Part shown: positions 10,417 through 21,448 of the stretch, piece after piece | Position numbering within the stretch: the first letter of the stretch is position 1 | How the letters are laid out: each line of letters starts with the position of its first letter | Assembly (NCBI RefSeq): GCF_029784165.1 | Contig: NC_073694.1 | Coordinates: forward strand, 160,780,995 to 160,844,994 | DNA: 64,000 nucleotides | Reading direction: 5' to 3' | Source of the DNA: Wyeomyia smithii | Lineage: Eukaryota > Arthropoda > Insecta > Diptera > Culicidae | Translations under genes and position numbers: made by a program | The notes under the pieces: model-generated | The model's database searches: none | What the model saw: only the letters and a program-made list of their open reading frames with translations | Told to the model about the DNA's origin: nothing

Positions 10417-11813
10417 AAAGCGATAACAATTTTGTACCTTATATAATAATTCAAACCTCGAAAGGTGAGATGAAATTTTTGATCGACACAGGAGCGAACA
10501 AAAATTATATTTCACCCGAGCACGTAAACATTGAAAATTGCAGAACTGAGAATGGAATCAGGGTAACGAATATAAGTGGAATACACATAATAAACAAATC
10601 AGCTTCTTTTGATCCATTTCAGATCAAGAAGAAATTGAAATTTTATATTTTTAAATTCCACAAGTTTTTCGATGGATTAATAGGTTACGAGTCATTAAGA
10701 GACTTAAATGCTCAAATCGACATTCGTAATAATTCCTTGAAAATCGGACAAAAAACAATAAAAATGCAAAAAAAATTCCCTGAAGAGCAAGCAATTAACA
10801 TAAATGAACAAGAATTTCAGTACATCGCACTGAAAACCAAAAAGAACGGTGATTTCATAATAGCGAATGAAAAGAAATACAATTCATTCACTATTTTACC
10901 TGGTATCTACAGAAGCAGCAATAATAAAGCTTTTGTAGCGATTCAAAATTTCTCAAAATCTTCACAAGAAATAAATTCGAGTGAAATCGAAATGGATGAG
11001 GATCCGTTCGATTTAACCGAATTGCCAAAGCAAATAAACATGACAAACTATACCTTTCGTGACGACCACATGAATAGGGAAGAAAAACAAGCCCTCGAAA
11101 CGGTGATCGATCAGTACAGAGATGTTTTATACGTGGAGTCCGACAAACTGTCATTCACACACAAAATAAGACATAAAATTCGAACGGTAGATAGTATCCC
11201 AGTCCATACGAAATCATATAAATATCCCTACGTTTATGAAAGCGAAGTACAAAAGCAAGTTAAAAAGATGCTAAACGATGGAATTATAAGAGAATCAATC
11301 TCACCATACACCTCATCCGTATGGATAGTCCCGAAAAAGGCAGATGCATCTGGTCACAAGAAATTTCGTTTAGTGATCGACTACAGAAAGCTAAATGAAA
11401 AAACTATCAACGACAAGTACCCCATACCCGAGATTACCGACATCTTGGATAAACTGGGAAGGGCTACATATTTCTCAACTATTGATTTAGTTTCTGGCTT
11501 CCACCAGATCCAGCTGGCAGAAGAAGACACAGAGAAAACAGCATTTTCTGTGAACGGAGGAAAGTACGAGTTTACTCGCATGCCATTTGGGTTGAAAAAC
11601 GCCCCGGCAACTTTTCAAAGGGTAATGGACTGTATACTAAGGGATTTAATTGGAGTATGTTGTTTCGTCTATATGGACGATATAATCATATTTTCCAGTT
11701 CACTTCAGGAACACAAGGAAAATTTAGCACAAGTTCTAAAAAGACTTAAAGAAGCTAGACTAAAAATTCAGCTAGACAAGTGCGAATTTTTAAAAAAGAA
11801 ACGCAGTTTCTAG
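10401..11813 (+). pseudogene. pol: Pol, first part: protease and reverse transcriptase (ends at a frameshift)
   Basis: The frame is open through the 3' end of gag, and the first ATG is at 10470. Counting from that ATG, protease is marked by LIDTGA (residues 4-9). RT is marked by FRLVIDYRKLN (about residue 298), TIDLVSGFHQI (about 337) and YMDD at residues 401-404 (11670-11681). The frame ends prematurely at TAG 11811-11813, because the reading shifts by one base in the A run 11792-11797 just after KCEF. RNase H and integrase continue in the next frame. In intact relatives Pol is made as a Gag-Pol fusion by -1 frameshifting. The gag/pol overlap here fits that, but no classic heptamer is seen at the junction. 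Confidence 0.9.
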
Positions 11814-13843
11814 GTCATACTGTCTCTGAAGATGGAGTAAGACCAAACAGTGACAAAATAGAAATCATAAAAAAATGGCCAATCCCTAAAACAGAAAAAG
11901 AAGTTCGTCAATTCTTAGGAACGCTAGGCTATTATAGGAGATTTATAAAAGACTTCGCTAAAATAGTGAAACCGTTGACAGCACTTCTTAGAAAAGACGC
12001 GGAGTTTGAGATAACACCCGAAATAAACGCATGCTTCGAAAAGTGTAAACAAATTCTAACGCTAGATCCTGTGTTAATTTACCCCGATTTCAGCAAGGAA
12101 TTTATTCTTACTACCGATGCAAGCGATTATGCAATAGGGGCAGTACTGTCGCAAGGGCCCGCAGGCAATGACAGACCCATAGCATACGCATCGCGAACTT
12201 TAAGTAAAACAGAGGAACGATACTCAACAACGGAAAAGGAATTTTTGGCAATCGTTTGGGCGGTCAAACATTTCAGACCGTATCTATACGGACGGAAATT
12301 CAAAATGTTTACAGATCACCAACCACTTACCTTCTCTATGACTAATGCAAATCACCGAATCATAAGAGGTAAACTGGCTTTAGAAGAATTTGACTACGAA
12401 TTAATCTATAAACCAGGGAAACAAAACGTCGTCGCAGACGCGTTGTCTCGGATAAACCTAAAAAAACATAATCAATTAAACGCACATTCACAATCATCGA
12501 TGTCTTTAAACGTGGAACCCTCCGAACGAGAAGAGGAACTTTCAGATGATGAAAGTGACGACATGACAGTACACTCAGCGGATACAAGCGATGATTACTT
12601 TATTCCGTGCACTGAGAGACCAATCAACACATTCAGGACCCAAATTATTTTTAAAATCGGAAAAATAGAGATTACGGCATATGAACAGATCTTTCCCAAA
12701 TTTCACAGGCACATAATAGTCAAACAAAGTTATACGGAAGAAGAAATAGTAGAAATATTAAAGCGGACTCTTAACCCCAGAGGTTCAAGTTGCCTCAAAA
12801 TTCCAATCTCTTTAGTTCAATTAGTTCAAGAAACTTACCGGAAACATTTTTCAACTAATAGCCCCTACAAAGTTTTTATTTCAGAAACCCTTCTAGAGGA
12901 CATACGCCTAGATGAACAACAGGATGAAATTGTGAGGGAAACTCATAATCGTGGCCACAGAGGAATCAAAGAAAATAAGAACCAGATAATGCAAAAATAT
13001 TTCTTCCCACAACTTGATCGAAAGATTAAAATTTTGATAGATTCCTGTGATATCTGCAAAAAAGCCAAATATGACAGGAAGCCACCGAATTTGATAAGAA
13101 AAAGCATTTTCGGCAATAACCCTTTCGATCGAGTCCACATTGACATATTCTTTTTAAAAGGTCAAAAGTGGCTCACCATAGTCGATTCGTTTTCCAAATT
13201 TGCAAATGCCATACCTTTGGAAACTAGAACAATAGTGGACGTAAAAAATGCTATTACAGAACACATTAGACAATTTGGCAGACCGAAGACTATTGTGAGT
13301 GACCAGGAACCTTCTTTCAGGTCTATTGATTTCATCGGATTCCTTAACGACCTAGGAGTCGAGTTACATTTCGCGAGTAGTTCAAATTCAAACGGTATTG
13401 TAGAACGGTTTCATTCTACCCCAATCGAAATTTATCGAACAAACAAAATTAAATTCAACGATTTGTCTACAAGAGATCAAATTAATATCGCCGTCGATAT
13501 TTATAACAACAGTTTTCACACCGCTATAAAAAATTTACCGCGTAATTTGGTATTCAATCATTCGGGCTCGATAAACATGGAAGAAATTTCGGAAAAATTT
13601 AAAAGCTTGCAATCAGCGGCTAAAATCGAACTGGATAAAAGGAAAGCTAAATATGAACAACAAAATAAAGATAACGAACAACCTGAACAATACAACCCAG
13701 GCGATGCTAAATACATTAAAATTTCCCAACGAATAACTAAAGACGTAAACCCTTACAAAATAACTACCATAAAAGAGAATAACGATCTTACATTTAAAGA
13801 CATCAATGACGTAAAAATACACAAAAACAGAATAAAAAAATAA
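11780..13843 (+). pseudogene. pol: Pol, second part: RNase H and integrase
   Basis: This is the downstream continuation of pol in the -1 frame (687 codons open). After the connection block (FLGTLGYYRRFI), RNase H is marked by TTDASDYAIGAVLSQG (about residue 112) and TDHQPLT (about 178). The integrase zinc domain has H-x3-H in HNRGHRG (about 387) and CDIC (about 423). The catalytic triad is D455 (VHIDIF), D508 (VSDQEP) and E542 (GIVERF). Only 33 residues separate the second D from E, two fewer than the common DD35E. In isolation this frame has no native start, so it depends on being fused to the upstream half. Confidence 0.9.
11792..11798 (+). other. Pol frame break on an A-AAA-AAG heptamer
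   Basis: Six A and one G here are read in the upstream frame as (tt)A AAA AAG. The RT frame ends 13 bases later (TAG 11811-11813), while homology continues in the -1 frame. The heptamer is of the X-XXY-YYZ slippery class. A one-base homopolymer deletion, real or from sequencing, is the simpler explanation. Confidence 0.7.
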
Positions 13844-13859
13844 TCGTTTAAATCAATAA

Positions 13860-15515
13860 CTTAACTCTCGTTACAGATTAATTTACATCATCCTAATACA
13901 CGGCACAAAATTTAAAGAAATATCATATAATAATGGCATAATTGCCATAAAACTAAAACAAGTTAGGATAAGAATAGGGTTTGAGAGAGTTATACACAAA
14001 ATCAATATTAAATCCATTGCAAACAACATTGACTACATAGAAAAAACGACAGAAAACCTGAAAATAATAGATCATCTCAGAAGGACCCTTGATTACAAAA
14101 TCCAATACGCAAGAGGAAAATTGTTGAGTTTATATCCCCGCAGAAATAGAAGAGCATTAGTTAACGCTTTAGGATCAGTAATTAAACTTTTTGCAGGCAA
14201 TCCAGATAACGATGATATGGAAATTATAAATCATAATTTAGAAACGTTAGAAAAGCAGGGAAACTTACTCTCTCAATATTTATCAAGGCAAATAATTATA
14301 AACGAAAGAATTCAGAATAAACTGAATAATATTACAGATATTCTCAAGAAAATAAACAAACAAATTGTAGACCAAAATAATAACTCACTTACGACCAATA
14401 CGGACTTGGAATACATTAATCTTATTATGAACCTTGACATGTTAATTCAAATTCTCACTAGCGTAGAAGAACAAATCGAATTTGCAAAGCTAAACATTTT
14501 GAATAGAAACTTATTTTCATTAGATGATAAATTGTACATTTATAACAGACTTTAAGCACAAAAATTGAATCTGGATTACTTAGATCAAATATTCCAATAC
14601 AGCTCAGGAAGCGTAATTGTAAAAGGCGACGAAATCCTAATTTTGGCGAAAATACCCATCCTAGAAGACAACGAGTTCGACCTGATCAACATCCAGACGC
14701 TCAACTCAAACAACACACGAATCAGTACAGACATCAAGCTGGTGGCAAAGCACAGAGACATTATCTATAAACAAGAGCACATTTGTGACATCTGCGAAGC
14801 AACAACTCTTATCGAAGACGACTGTATCAACAACCTTTTGAATCATTTGACACCAAAATGTGTCCTAAAACCCGTCAGGCAACATATCAGAATACAAGAA
14901 ATCAAAAAAGGAATCATACTATTGGATACGAATCAACAAGTATTGATTTCCGACTCATGTAATAACTCGAGATTAGTCAACACCCCGACTATTGTCGAAA
15001 CAGACAATTGTACGATTAAGGTGATGAATCTCACATTCAATGGTCAAAAGCATCTAACAGACCACGAAGAATACCTCATACCAATCTATGGAAGGAAATT
15101 CATTCAACTCAACTACTCGGAAGAGCGGAATGAGATCACCCACATCAAACTGGAACACTTAAACAGGACAACAACCATCGGAGGAGGAAATCTCCTCACA
15201 CTAACCTTTTTCTGCTCTTTTGCAATTTATATCATCAACAGAAGAACCAAATCTAAGGAAGATACCATCCTGAAAATCCATAAGCATGCTGAAACCACCA
15301 CGGAACCTAAAGGAACCATTGGAAAAGGAGAACCCGCAACCTTACCGAGGCTCGTCCTTTTCGAAAAATCGTCCGAGGACGGACGACAATCTAAGGGGGG
15401 AGACGTTACACCACGACCGACCGGCCTAGGCGCACCCGGAGCCGAGACGTCAGCAAAAACCCAGCTGAGGCCCGTAGCAACAAGCGGAGGAACCAAACCA
15501 GCAACGAAACCATAA
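13860..15515 (+). pseudogene. env: Env (baculovirus F-like envelope glycoprotein homologue) with in-frame stop
   Basis: The frame is open from 13860, runs to TAA at 14553-14555, and continues in the same frame to TAA at 15513-15515, inside the right LTR. A candidate splice acceptor (CTCGTTACAG, ending 13876) precedes the first residues, as expected for a spliced env mRNA. A furin-type basic cluster (RRNRR, about 14142-14156) is followed by a hydrophobic, Gly-containing segment and a long helical Asn/Ile-rich region. The C-terminal half has cysteines and a transmembrane segment (about 15193-15237). The family fold is that of insect errantivirus Env. One nonsense codon splits it, and no other stop is seen, so the lesion looks recent. 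Confidence 0.88.
15392..15403 (+). promoter_or_regulatory. Polypurine tract of the LTR element
   Basis: AAGGGGGGAGA abuts the first base of the right LTR at 15404. It serves as the plus-strand primer in LTR retroelements. Its position fixes the LTR start. Confidence 0.85.
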
Positions 15516-15742
15516 ATTGACAATCGATGACGACTGCAAGATTCGATCGAACCACGCGGACAAAGGCTGCATCAGAATTGAACCACCGGAGGAACGACGA
15601 GTCAGCGGATTTAGTTTATTTAAGCTTTCTAGATTTAATTTTCAATTCAGTCTTGTGTGTAATTCAGTAGTGATCGGACATTAAAGTGTTAATCGTAGTA
15701 ATAAAGTTTTTTTTTGTTCCCGCGATAAATCACGGCATAATT
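15404..15742 (+). repeat. 3' LTR of the Gypsy-type element
   Basis: The 339-bp partner of the left LTR, with AATAAA at 15700-15705. The env frame ends about 110 bp inside it. It is followed by the TGTA duplication at 15743-15746. Confidence 0.95.
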
Positions 15743-16033
15743 TGTATACGTCATACAATTTGGATCTACATATTATCCCTCGGTAACCGAGTACGGAGCT
15801 ACTGTAAGTTGCCTTTCTACAATTGACCAAAAATCGCTCTGGTCAGCCTACCCACTACCAGTAACGTCTTTCAGAGATACTTAACGATAATGCAGAGCAA
15901 AACGTGAGATATGCGATGGAATTGACGTAGTGTTTTTAATTTATGCAACTGTGGCTAGAAGTGGTAATTGCGTGTAGGTAGGGAGATCTTTCATTTGAAA
16001 GCTACTCCTGTTGCTTTATTGGTTACAATCAAA
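15743..16033. other. Noncoding flank right of the LTR element
   Basis: No coding frame or repeat is recognised here beyond the TGTA duplication at its left edge. Confidence 0.4.
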
Positions 16034-17035
16034 AATTGACATAGGAGAACTGCTCCATTATTCATCTCATTAAGCCGATATTCACGAAGAATGCACGGAT
16101 TAAACACCAAATTTTCACGAAATCATTTAACAAATAAACAAAATACGCTTAATCCTCTTATGGAATCGTTCAGCATTGTATATTTAGTAACCTTAGCTAG
16201 ATTTATCCTGAATTTTGTAAAACAAACCATTTTTCACAACGCTTCCATATCCATCTCAAAACTTGAATCACTGCTCAATTATTCATCACTCTGTTAATCA
16301 TGAATGAATCACATTATCATGAATGAACGTAGCCGCAGCCCGTTGTAGTAGGTTACCTAAATATCTGCTGTAGTTGTTTACGTGCAAATTTGGTGACCTG
16401 GGTAATCACTGAAGTGCTGTCGATTTATATCCATTATGTCGGCATAATTGTTGATTTTCAGTATGATGTTTTCATATTACAACAGAAACTGATTTGGCAA
16501 CTTTTGATTTTCTTCAACGCAGTGAAAACAGATGAAAATACAAACAGTTAAAATTAAGGAATTGTATAAATCCATCTCATATATTTTTGCTATTTCAAAC
16601 TTGTTTTAGGAAATTTGAGGTGAACATTCCAAAGATTAAAGTATTCGTAGTGTAGTGAGTGATTTTGTTTAGTGATTAAAATAAAAATAGGTCCGCTAGT
16701 GATGAAAAAAACTTTGGTTGGTTGCTGAATGAGTTCCGTTGTAGCCGTATAGAGCAATGCGCGGATTTTGTTTTCTGAGGTAGGTGATTGAATTAAATGA
16801 GTGTTCGAGTGCAGATTCCCGACTATAATCTCAAATTTAGAGCTTTCAAATGAGTTTTTGAGGATTCTACTTTATGAGAAATCTAAAATGAACTAAGAAG
16901 AATCCATTCCATGAATCAGCAGATTGGTTTAGTTAGAAAACATGCGTTTTTCCTGTTTTCAATTGTGTTTTCATGTTGTATGCGATGAATATATGGGCTG
17001 AGATGAATAATGGAGCAGTTCCCCAAGTTGACGTT
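16034..17035. mobile_element. 1-kb nonautonomous TIR element
   Basis: The arms at 16034-16089 and 16983-17035 are inverted copies sharing a core that includes GAACTGCTCCATTATTCATC, with mismatches outward and inward. The interior is AT-rich and lacks a transposase frame. The outer limits and target duplication are not clear. Superfamily unknown. Confidence 0.7.
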
Positions 17036-19007
17036 TCTCCAATTTTATTTGGCAAATTTGTAATATTCGCTCCGAAAAAAAATAAGGTGAAACGAAAAGC
17101 TTACCAGTTTCATTTCGATTACATAATTAACGAACAGTAATCAACATATAATTAATTGTACATCTCACGCTCTCGCAAAAAAACCGGACTGCTTAATTAT
17201 ACTGTAAATTCAGCTAAATTTATTTTTTGCATCCTTCGTCCGGTCGAATCAGTATGTAACGAAAAAAAAACGTGACATTCATATATTCCGTTACTTGCAC
17301 ACTCAGGCACAGGATCAAGAACAGCTATAGAACGGTCTGTGGTTGTGCTAGAGAGCGCTGTGGTGTGGGGTTGTATTCTACCGTGTTTACCAGCCAGCTT
17401 AAAGTATAGCACTCAACAAACAGCTGAGAGGTACTTGTGTCTACACAGAGCAATCGTGAACTGGAACGGGAGGAGGTATTCAAGTGGGGTTTTGAAAGTT
17501 CGCAATTTAGCGCCATCACCGTCCGTCCCCCTCGATGATTCGACAAAACGCTTGGATTCGTGTGTCCATGTGTGTCAATATGTATCCAAACGGTGCTGAC
17601 GTTAACTAAGAAACCACCGATAGGCGACGAGCAAGATTGGCCTGACGAGGTTGCGGTTTTATGGTCGAATTTCCAGAAATTGGAAACCACCTGCGGAAAA
17701 AAGCACTCTCTTTTTTATGTTCAAGTTCTCTCGATCAAAATTCCTCACTCGAAGAGCCGTTTTTCGAAGGAATTTCTTTCCCACCGAGTTGTGTAACAAA
17801 CTGATGAAATCATGGTGGTTTTGATCTTTTGAATTTTCCATTCGATTAGGTTAAGTCTGGAACCATTTACAGAGTGTGGTGGTCAAGGTCCGTTGGTTCG
17901 GTTACGATTTCCTTGGTCCAAAGTTGAAAGAGGAAAGCTTTTTCAACCCCTTTTGGCGATTCGGTCCAGTCATCATTCAGTAGCGTTCACTCAGGCAAAT
18001 CTGGCCCGACAGTCGGAACACAAATCCCCGACAAATGGGATTCCTTTCGTTACTCTGATTCTTTACGGTGTGGGTAAAAAAAGGCTGCTCGCAGTGTCTA
18101 CGGAGCAGTGTCTACTAGAAAGCCATAAAGATGAAAATCGGAAAAAATGAGTCCTATCGCAGGGTGTGAAAGCTGATTCTGAAACCGGTTATAAATTGAT
18201 GGAATCGATAGAGAGGACGGTGATATTCGTAGCTTCCATCCTAGCGATCGTCAAGGTGGTGGCTGATGGGACGCCATGCCGGACTGCTGTCGGAAATTAA
18301 AAATCCCTTTTTCGCAGTCATCCGTTGTATGGTGAAGCTTTCGGTTAAGCCCATCCCATCCTTTTCCAGTGGCGACCGGCAATCCGCAGCGGCACTTCCG
18401 CAGAACAGGGAAACGACGACGAGTAAAGGGAAAAGGCCACCAGCTTGCCGTGCTACGAAACGTAACACAGCGTCGGGTGCAGATGGTCAGGCACCGCACG
18501 AGTCGCAGGACTTTTTTCACGCTGGACTCGTTTTACCTACAGCTGCAGGCCGGAAACAGTAGCCAAGTTTATTGGGCAAAAATATTCTGTATTTATTATG
18601 TTTTGTTTTCTGCCGAGACATGCTTGTGGTGTTTCCATTTCCTCTTCTTTTTTTTTTTGAGCATTACATTGACTGATTGATGGATGGGATGGATTTGCCG
18701 TCGAGGTTCGCAACGGAATTAGTTTGTTTAACTGGAACGACAATGGGTGTTACATAACTTATTGAATTTAAAAGGCCGGATGTATAACGTAAGGCGAAAT
18801 TACTACTCTGTTGGGAATATATGCTTCACTGGTTATAGCGTTCAGCATTCGAGCATATGTTTTTTACAAATTTGGTAATAGTTTAAATTAGTTCAAAGCT
18901 TTGCTCTGCTTTGCGTTACTATGAAGCCCTATTTTATATCGATCATTTCAGAAGTCTGTATTTTCCACGAATAGGGAAACTTTTTGATCGGAGAGTAATT
19001 GTGTGAA
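17036..19007. other. Unassigned, apparently single-copy sequence
   Basis: About 2 kb without recognised elements. Short open frames occur on both strands around 18240-18560 but match nothing I know, lack splice or codon-usage support and overlap each other. I treat the region as noncoding. Confidence 0.4.
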
Positions 19008-19021
19008 GGGACCATCCACAT

Positions 19022-19912
19022 TTTTTTTTCCTCTGTGAGGACTAATCGCTGCGACCAGACACATTTGAACTATTATGATATTTCCCAGGTGTTTTCTGTA
19101 CTCCGCACTTCATGTTGTTGGCAGTATCAATATTGAAGTGAATGATACGCATTTTATTTATATCCGTGCTTGTGTGTGAGAGTTTTACTCTTTTGTTTCA
19201 AGCTTACTGCTCTACTATACCGAGATTTCGATCCTACCAATATCTCCAAATTACAATTCCCTGAACTTAGGCTACACCTAACGTTCCTCTCTGACCAGGT
19301 TAACCCTCTAGTGCCCAAGTTAATTTTCAGACGAGCTTCGAAAAAATCACTATGAATCTTTAAAATCATTTTTTAAGTATTGGTTGAAGCTTTTTAGAGG
19401 TGTAATTGGAGACCGTCTAAAGGCGGCACTGGGCACTAGAGGGTTAATTCTAAGAGGGACTTATGCCAAGAGGAAAGACTCTTATCGAAACCTCGTTCCT
19501 CCTACCAACACCGCGTCACAATCACAATTCCCTGAAGAGGCACTCAATGCTTCACCTCTGGTCAGTATTATTATAAATAGGACTTATATTTTGTCAAAAG
19601 GAAGGAGTCTTATCGAAGCCTCGATCCTACAAGCCAAGACCGCGCCATAATTACAATTCCCTAAAGAGAACTATTATACGTTACTCAGAACAGTTTTATT
19701 ATAAGAGAGACTTCTTTGTAAGGAGAAAAGTCAGCAAGGGTACTATAGGATTGAAGCTTGAAGGAAGGGTATGTAATGGATGGAGAGCCTGAGAATAAAC
19801 CCATGTTAAAGTCCTTTGACAACCAAATGGCCTGATTCAGCTAAGATTCGAACCCACGACCACTCGCTTATCAAAGCGGACTCTGTAACCTTGCGGCAAC
19901 GAAGCTACCCCC
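19022..19912 (-). repeat. tRNA-derived SINE, long copy with tandem internal units
   Basis: Read on the minus strand, a tRNA-like head starts near 19912 (GGGGTAGCTTCGTTGCCGCA, an A-box region) with a perfect B box GGGTTCGAATC (rc of 19856-19866). The body runs leftward to a poly-A tail, seen as the T run 19021-19029. It matches the shorter copy at 54891-55381. The body holds three tandem units of roughly 120 bp (marker ACAATTCCCT at about 19252, 19534 and 19655), where the other copy has one. A piggyBac-like MITE interrupts it. Confidence 0.75.
19300..19447. mobile_element. piggyBac-like MITE, 148 bp
   Basis: The element is bounded by TTAA on both sides (19300-19303 and 19444-19447), with a perfect 14-bp inverted repeat CCCTCTAGTGCCCA/TGGGCACTAGAGGG immediately inside. 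TTAA duplication with a CCC-starting terminus is the piggyBac hallmark. It has no coding capacity and lies within the SINE body. Confidence 0.88.
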
Positions 19913-20018
19913 TCGTGGACAACTGCTAATATAAGTTCTTAAAATTTTGTATGGACCGTGGACATTACACCCCCCCCCCCCCCCCTCAAAGCTGCCCACG
20001 TGATATGTGGATGGCCCC

Positions 20019-20852
20019 AAAGACCGTATGCATTTTAGCACACACTTCATGTAAACAATTGTAGCTCAATATCGTTTGGTTCTAGGAAAAACTTCTTTGA
20101 GATTAAGTTAAATTGAGCTGTCTCAAAAACTCCCTTAAATAATTTGACCGTATTGACATACCAGCGATACTTTTCGAACTGCATATTCAAATAACTAACA
20201 AGCAACAACCTTTAAAATAAATGGAAAAAATATCGAATCCCATTCAAGCTACTTGAGGTGTTACCAAAGGCATCCAACTTTGACCAATTCTTTTCATTTT
20301 ATACATAAACGATATTTTCTTCGTCCTGAAATATCTGTAAGTTCTGATGCATAGATTGAATCACGAGAAGCTGTATTCGAAAGGCAATTAAAAACAATAT
20401 TTTCTAGAATTCCCATCTGACGGTAGGAAGGCTTGTTGAAATTTAGTGTAAACAAGAAATTTTATATCTTTTTGTCTATATTATCATTTTTTCGACGATT
20501 CTTTTATAACCAGAAAATCCAAAAAAGTCATTTAATTGGCTGTTCTTCAGATAAGAAAGTTAAAGAACCTTTTGAAGAAAATGGTTTGATATAAATCAAG
20601 AAATTGAAAACTATTTTCGTAAAAATGCTATGTCTCTACATTGGCTCATATTATTTAGTGGTAATAGATGTAGAAATTTTCGAAGAAACTTCAAGATTTT
20701 AAATAAAATTGGCTGTTTTTGCCGAGAACAGCGAATTTAGTTTCAAAATTTAAAAGTTGTCTCCTGGTGGCAAATAGTCATCGCGCGCGTCGCTCCTCTG
20801 CGGTTGGGGTGCTTGACAAAAAGATACTCATCGTTCGCCGTATCGTAAATGA
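20019..20852. other. AT-rich noncoding sequence with a repeat fragment
   Basis: Most is AT-rich without features. The last 70 bases (20781-20850: GCGCGCGTCGCTCCTCTGCG and AAAGATACTCATCGTTCG) resemble 62086-62155 inside the 61.5-62.9-kb insertion, so a fragment of that family lies here. Confidence 0.5.
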
Positions 20853-21000
20853 GTTTACCCTCTAGTGCCCAATACCGCCATTTGGCGGGCTTCAGTCAGA
20901 CCTCTAAAACGCTTCAATAAATACTTAAAAAGTGTTTACAATGCTTCATAGTCATTTTACCGAAGCCCGTCTTGTAACTTGTAACTTGGGTAGGGTAAAC
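20853..21000. mobile_element. Second, diverged copy of the piggyBac-like MITE
   Basis: The left end TTTACCCTCTAGTGCCCAA equals the terminus of the 19300 element with one change. The right end CTTGGGTAGGGTAAAC is the same terminus with a short internal deletion. The interior shares TTTAAAATC/CTTAAAAAGT-type words and CCTCTAAAACGCTTCAATAA, similar to CCTCTAAAAAGCTTCAACCA in the other copy read in reverse. The flanking TTAA is degraded. Confidence 0.75.
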
Positions 21001-21448
21001 TTCGAGCGCAACATTGTTCGGATCCGTCACTTACCACGGTGATATAACCTTTCCTTTCCGTCGCAGTCGTAGAGATGCATAGATAAACTCGGTCTCCGAC
21101 AACAACGACTGTTACACCTCCTTCCTTACAACATCCTTTCTTATCCTAACGACCGTAAGGACGGGGCCGGCGCCATTCTCGATTCATACAAAGCGGTAGC
21201 TACTGAATTGTTGTACACTGAAAATGGCCAACTAATCCCAAGCAGCCATATATGTGGTTCCTTGTGCAACTTCACTAGTTCAGATCGATCACGGAGGAGC
21301 AACTACGAAATGTGCGTTCAAGCTCAAATTTAAATAATTTTCTTAAACAATTTTAATACAATAATTTCTTAAACAATTAGCGTGGGACAACCCAAAATTT
21401 TAAACTTTTTTCTACTGCTTATAAATAGGTAATGTACCCGATTTTTTT
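21001..21448. other. Noncoding interval
   Basis: No gene is seen. GACGGGGCCGGCGCCATTCT near 21165 is GC-rich against its surroundings and may belong to a dispersed repeat that I cannot name. Confidence 0.35.

Larger units (their letters stand above)
8428..15742 (+). mobile_element. Errantivirus-like Ty3/Gypsy LTR retroelement with env, 7.3 kb
   Basis: A complete LTR-to-LTR element flanked by a 4-bp duplication TGTA (8424-8427 and 15743-15746). The order is LTR, PBS, gag, pol (protease, RT, RNase H, integrase), env, PPT, LTR, as in the insect Gypsy/17.6 group. The gag lacks a CCHC knuckle, which is typical of that group. The LTRs are almost identical, so insertion was recent. Nevertheless pol changes frame inside an A run near 11792 and env has an in-frame TAA at 14553-14555, so this copy is probably not autonomous. 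It is an endogenous insect retroelement. No exogenous virus is implied. Confidence 0.95.
19008..20018. mobile_element. MITE with ACCATCCACAT termini, host of a nested SINE
   Basis: GGGACCATCCACAT at 19008-19021 is the inverse of ATGTGGATGGCCCC at 20005-20018. Without the nested SINE only about 120 bp remain, including a poly-C run (19971-19984) and ATGGACCGTGGACATTACA, a composition usual for small mosquito MITEs. A related terminus (GGACCATCCATTAATGATG) occurs alone at 37725. Confidence 0.65.

Noticed and set aside
8428..15742. Recent exogenous retrovirus integration
   Set aside because: Structure, PBS, gag without zinc knuckle and env type all fit a vertically inherited insect Gypsy-group element.
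18240..18562. Overlapping open frames on both strands as a candidate exon
   Set aside because: No known motif, both strands are open equally, and no splice context could be established.
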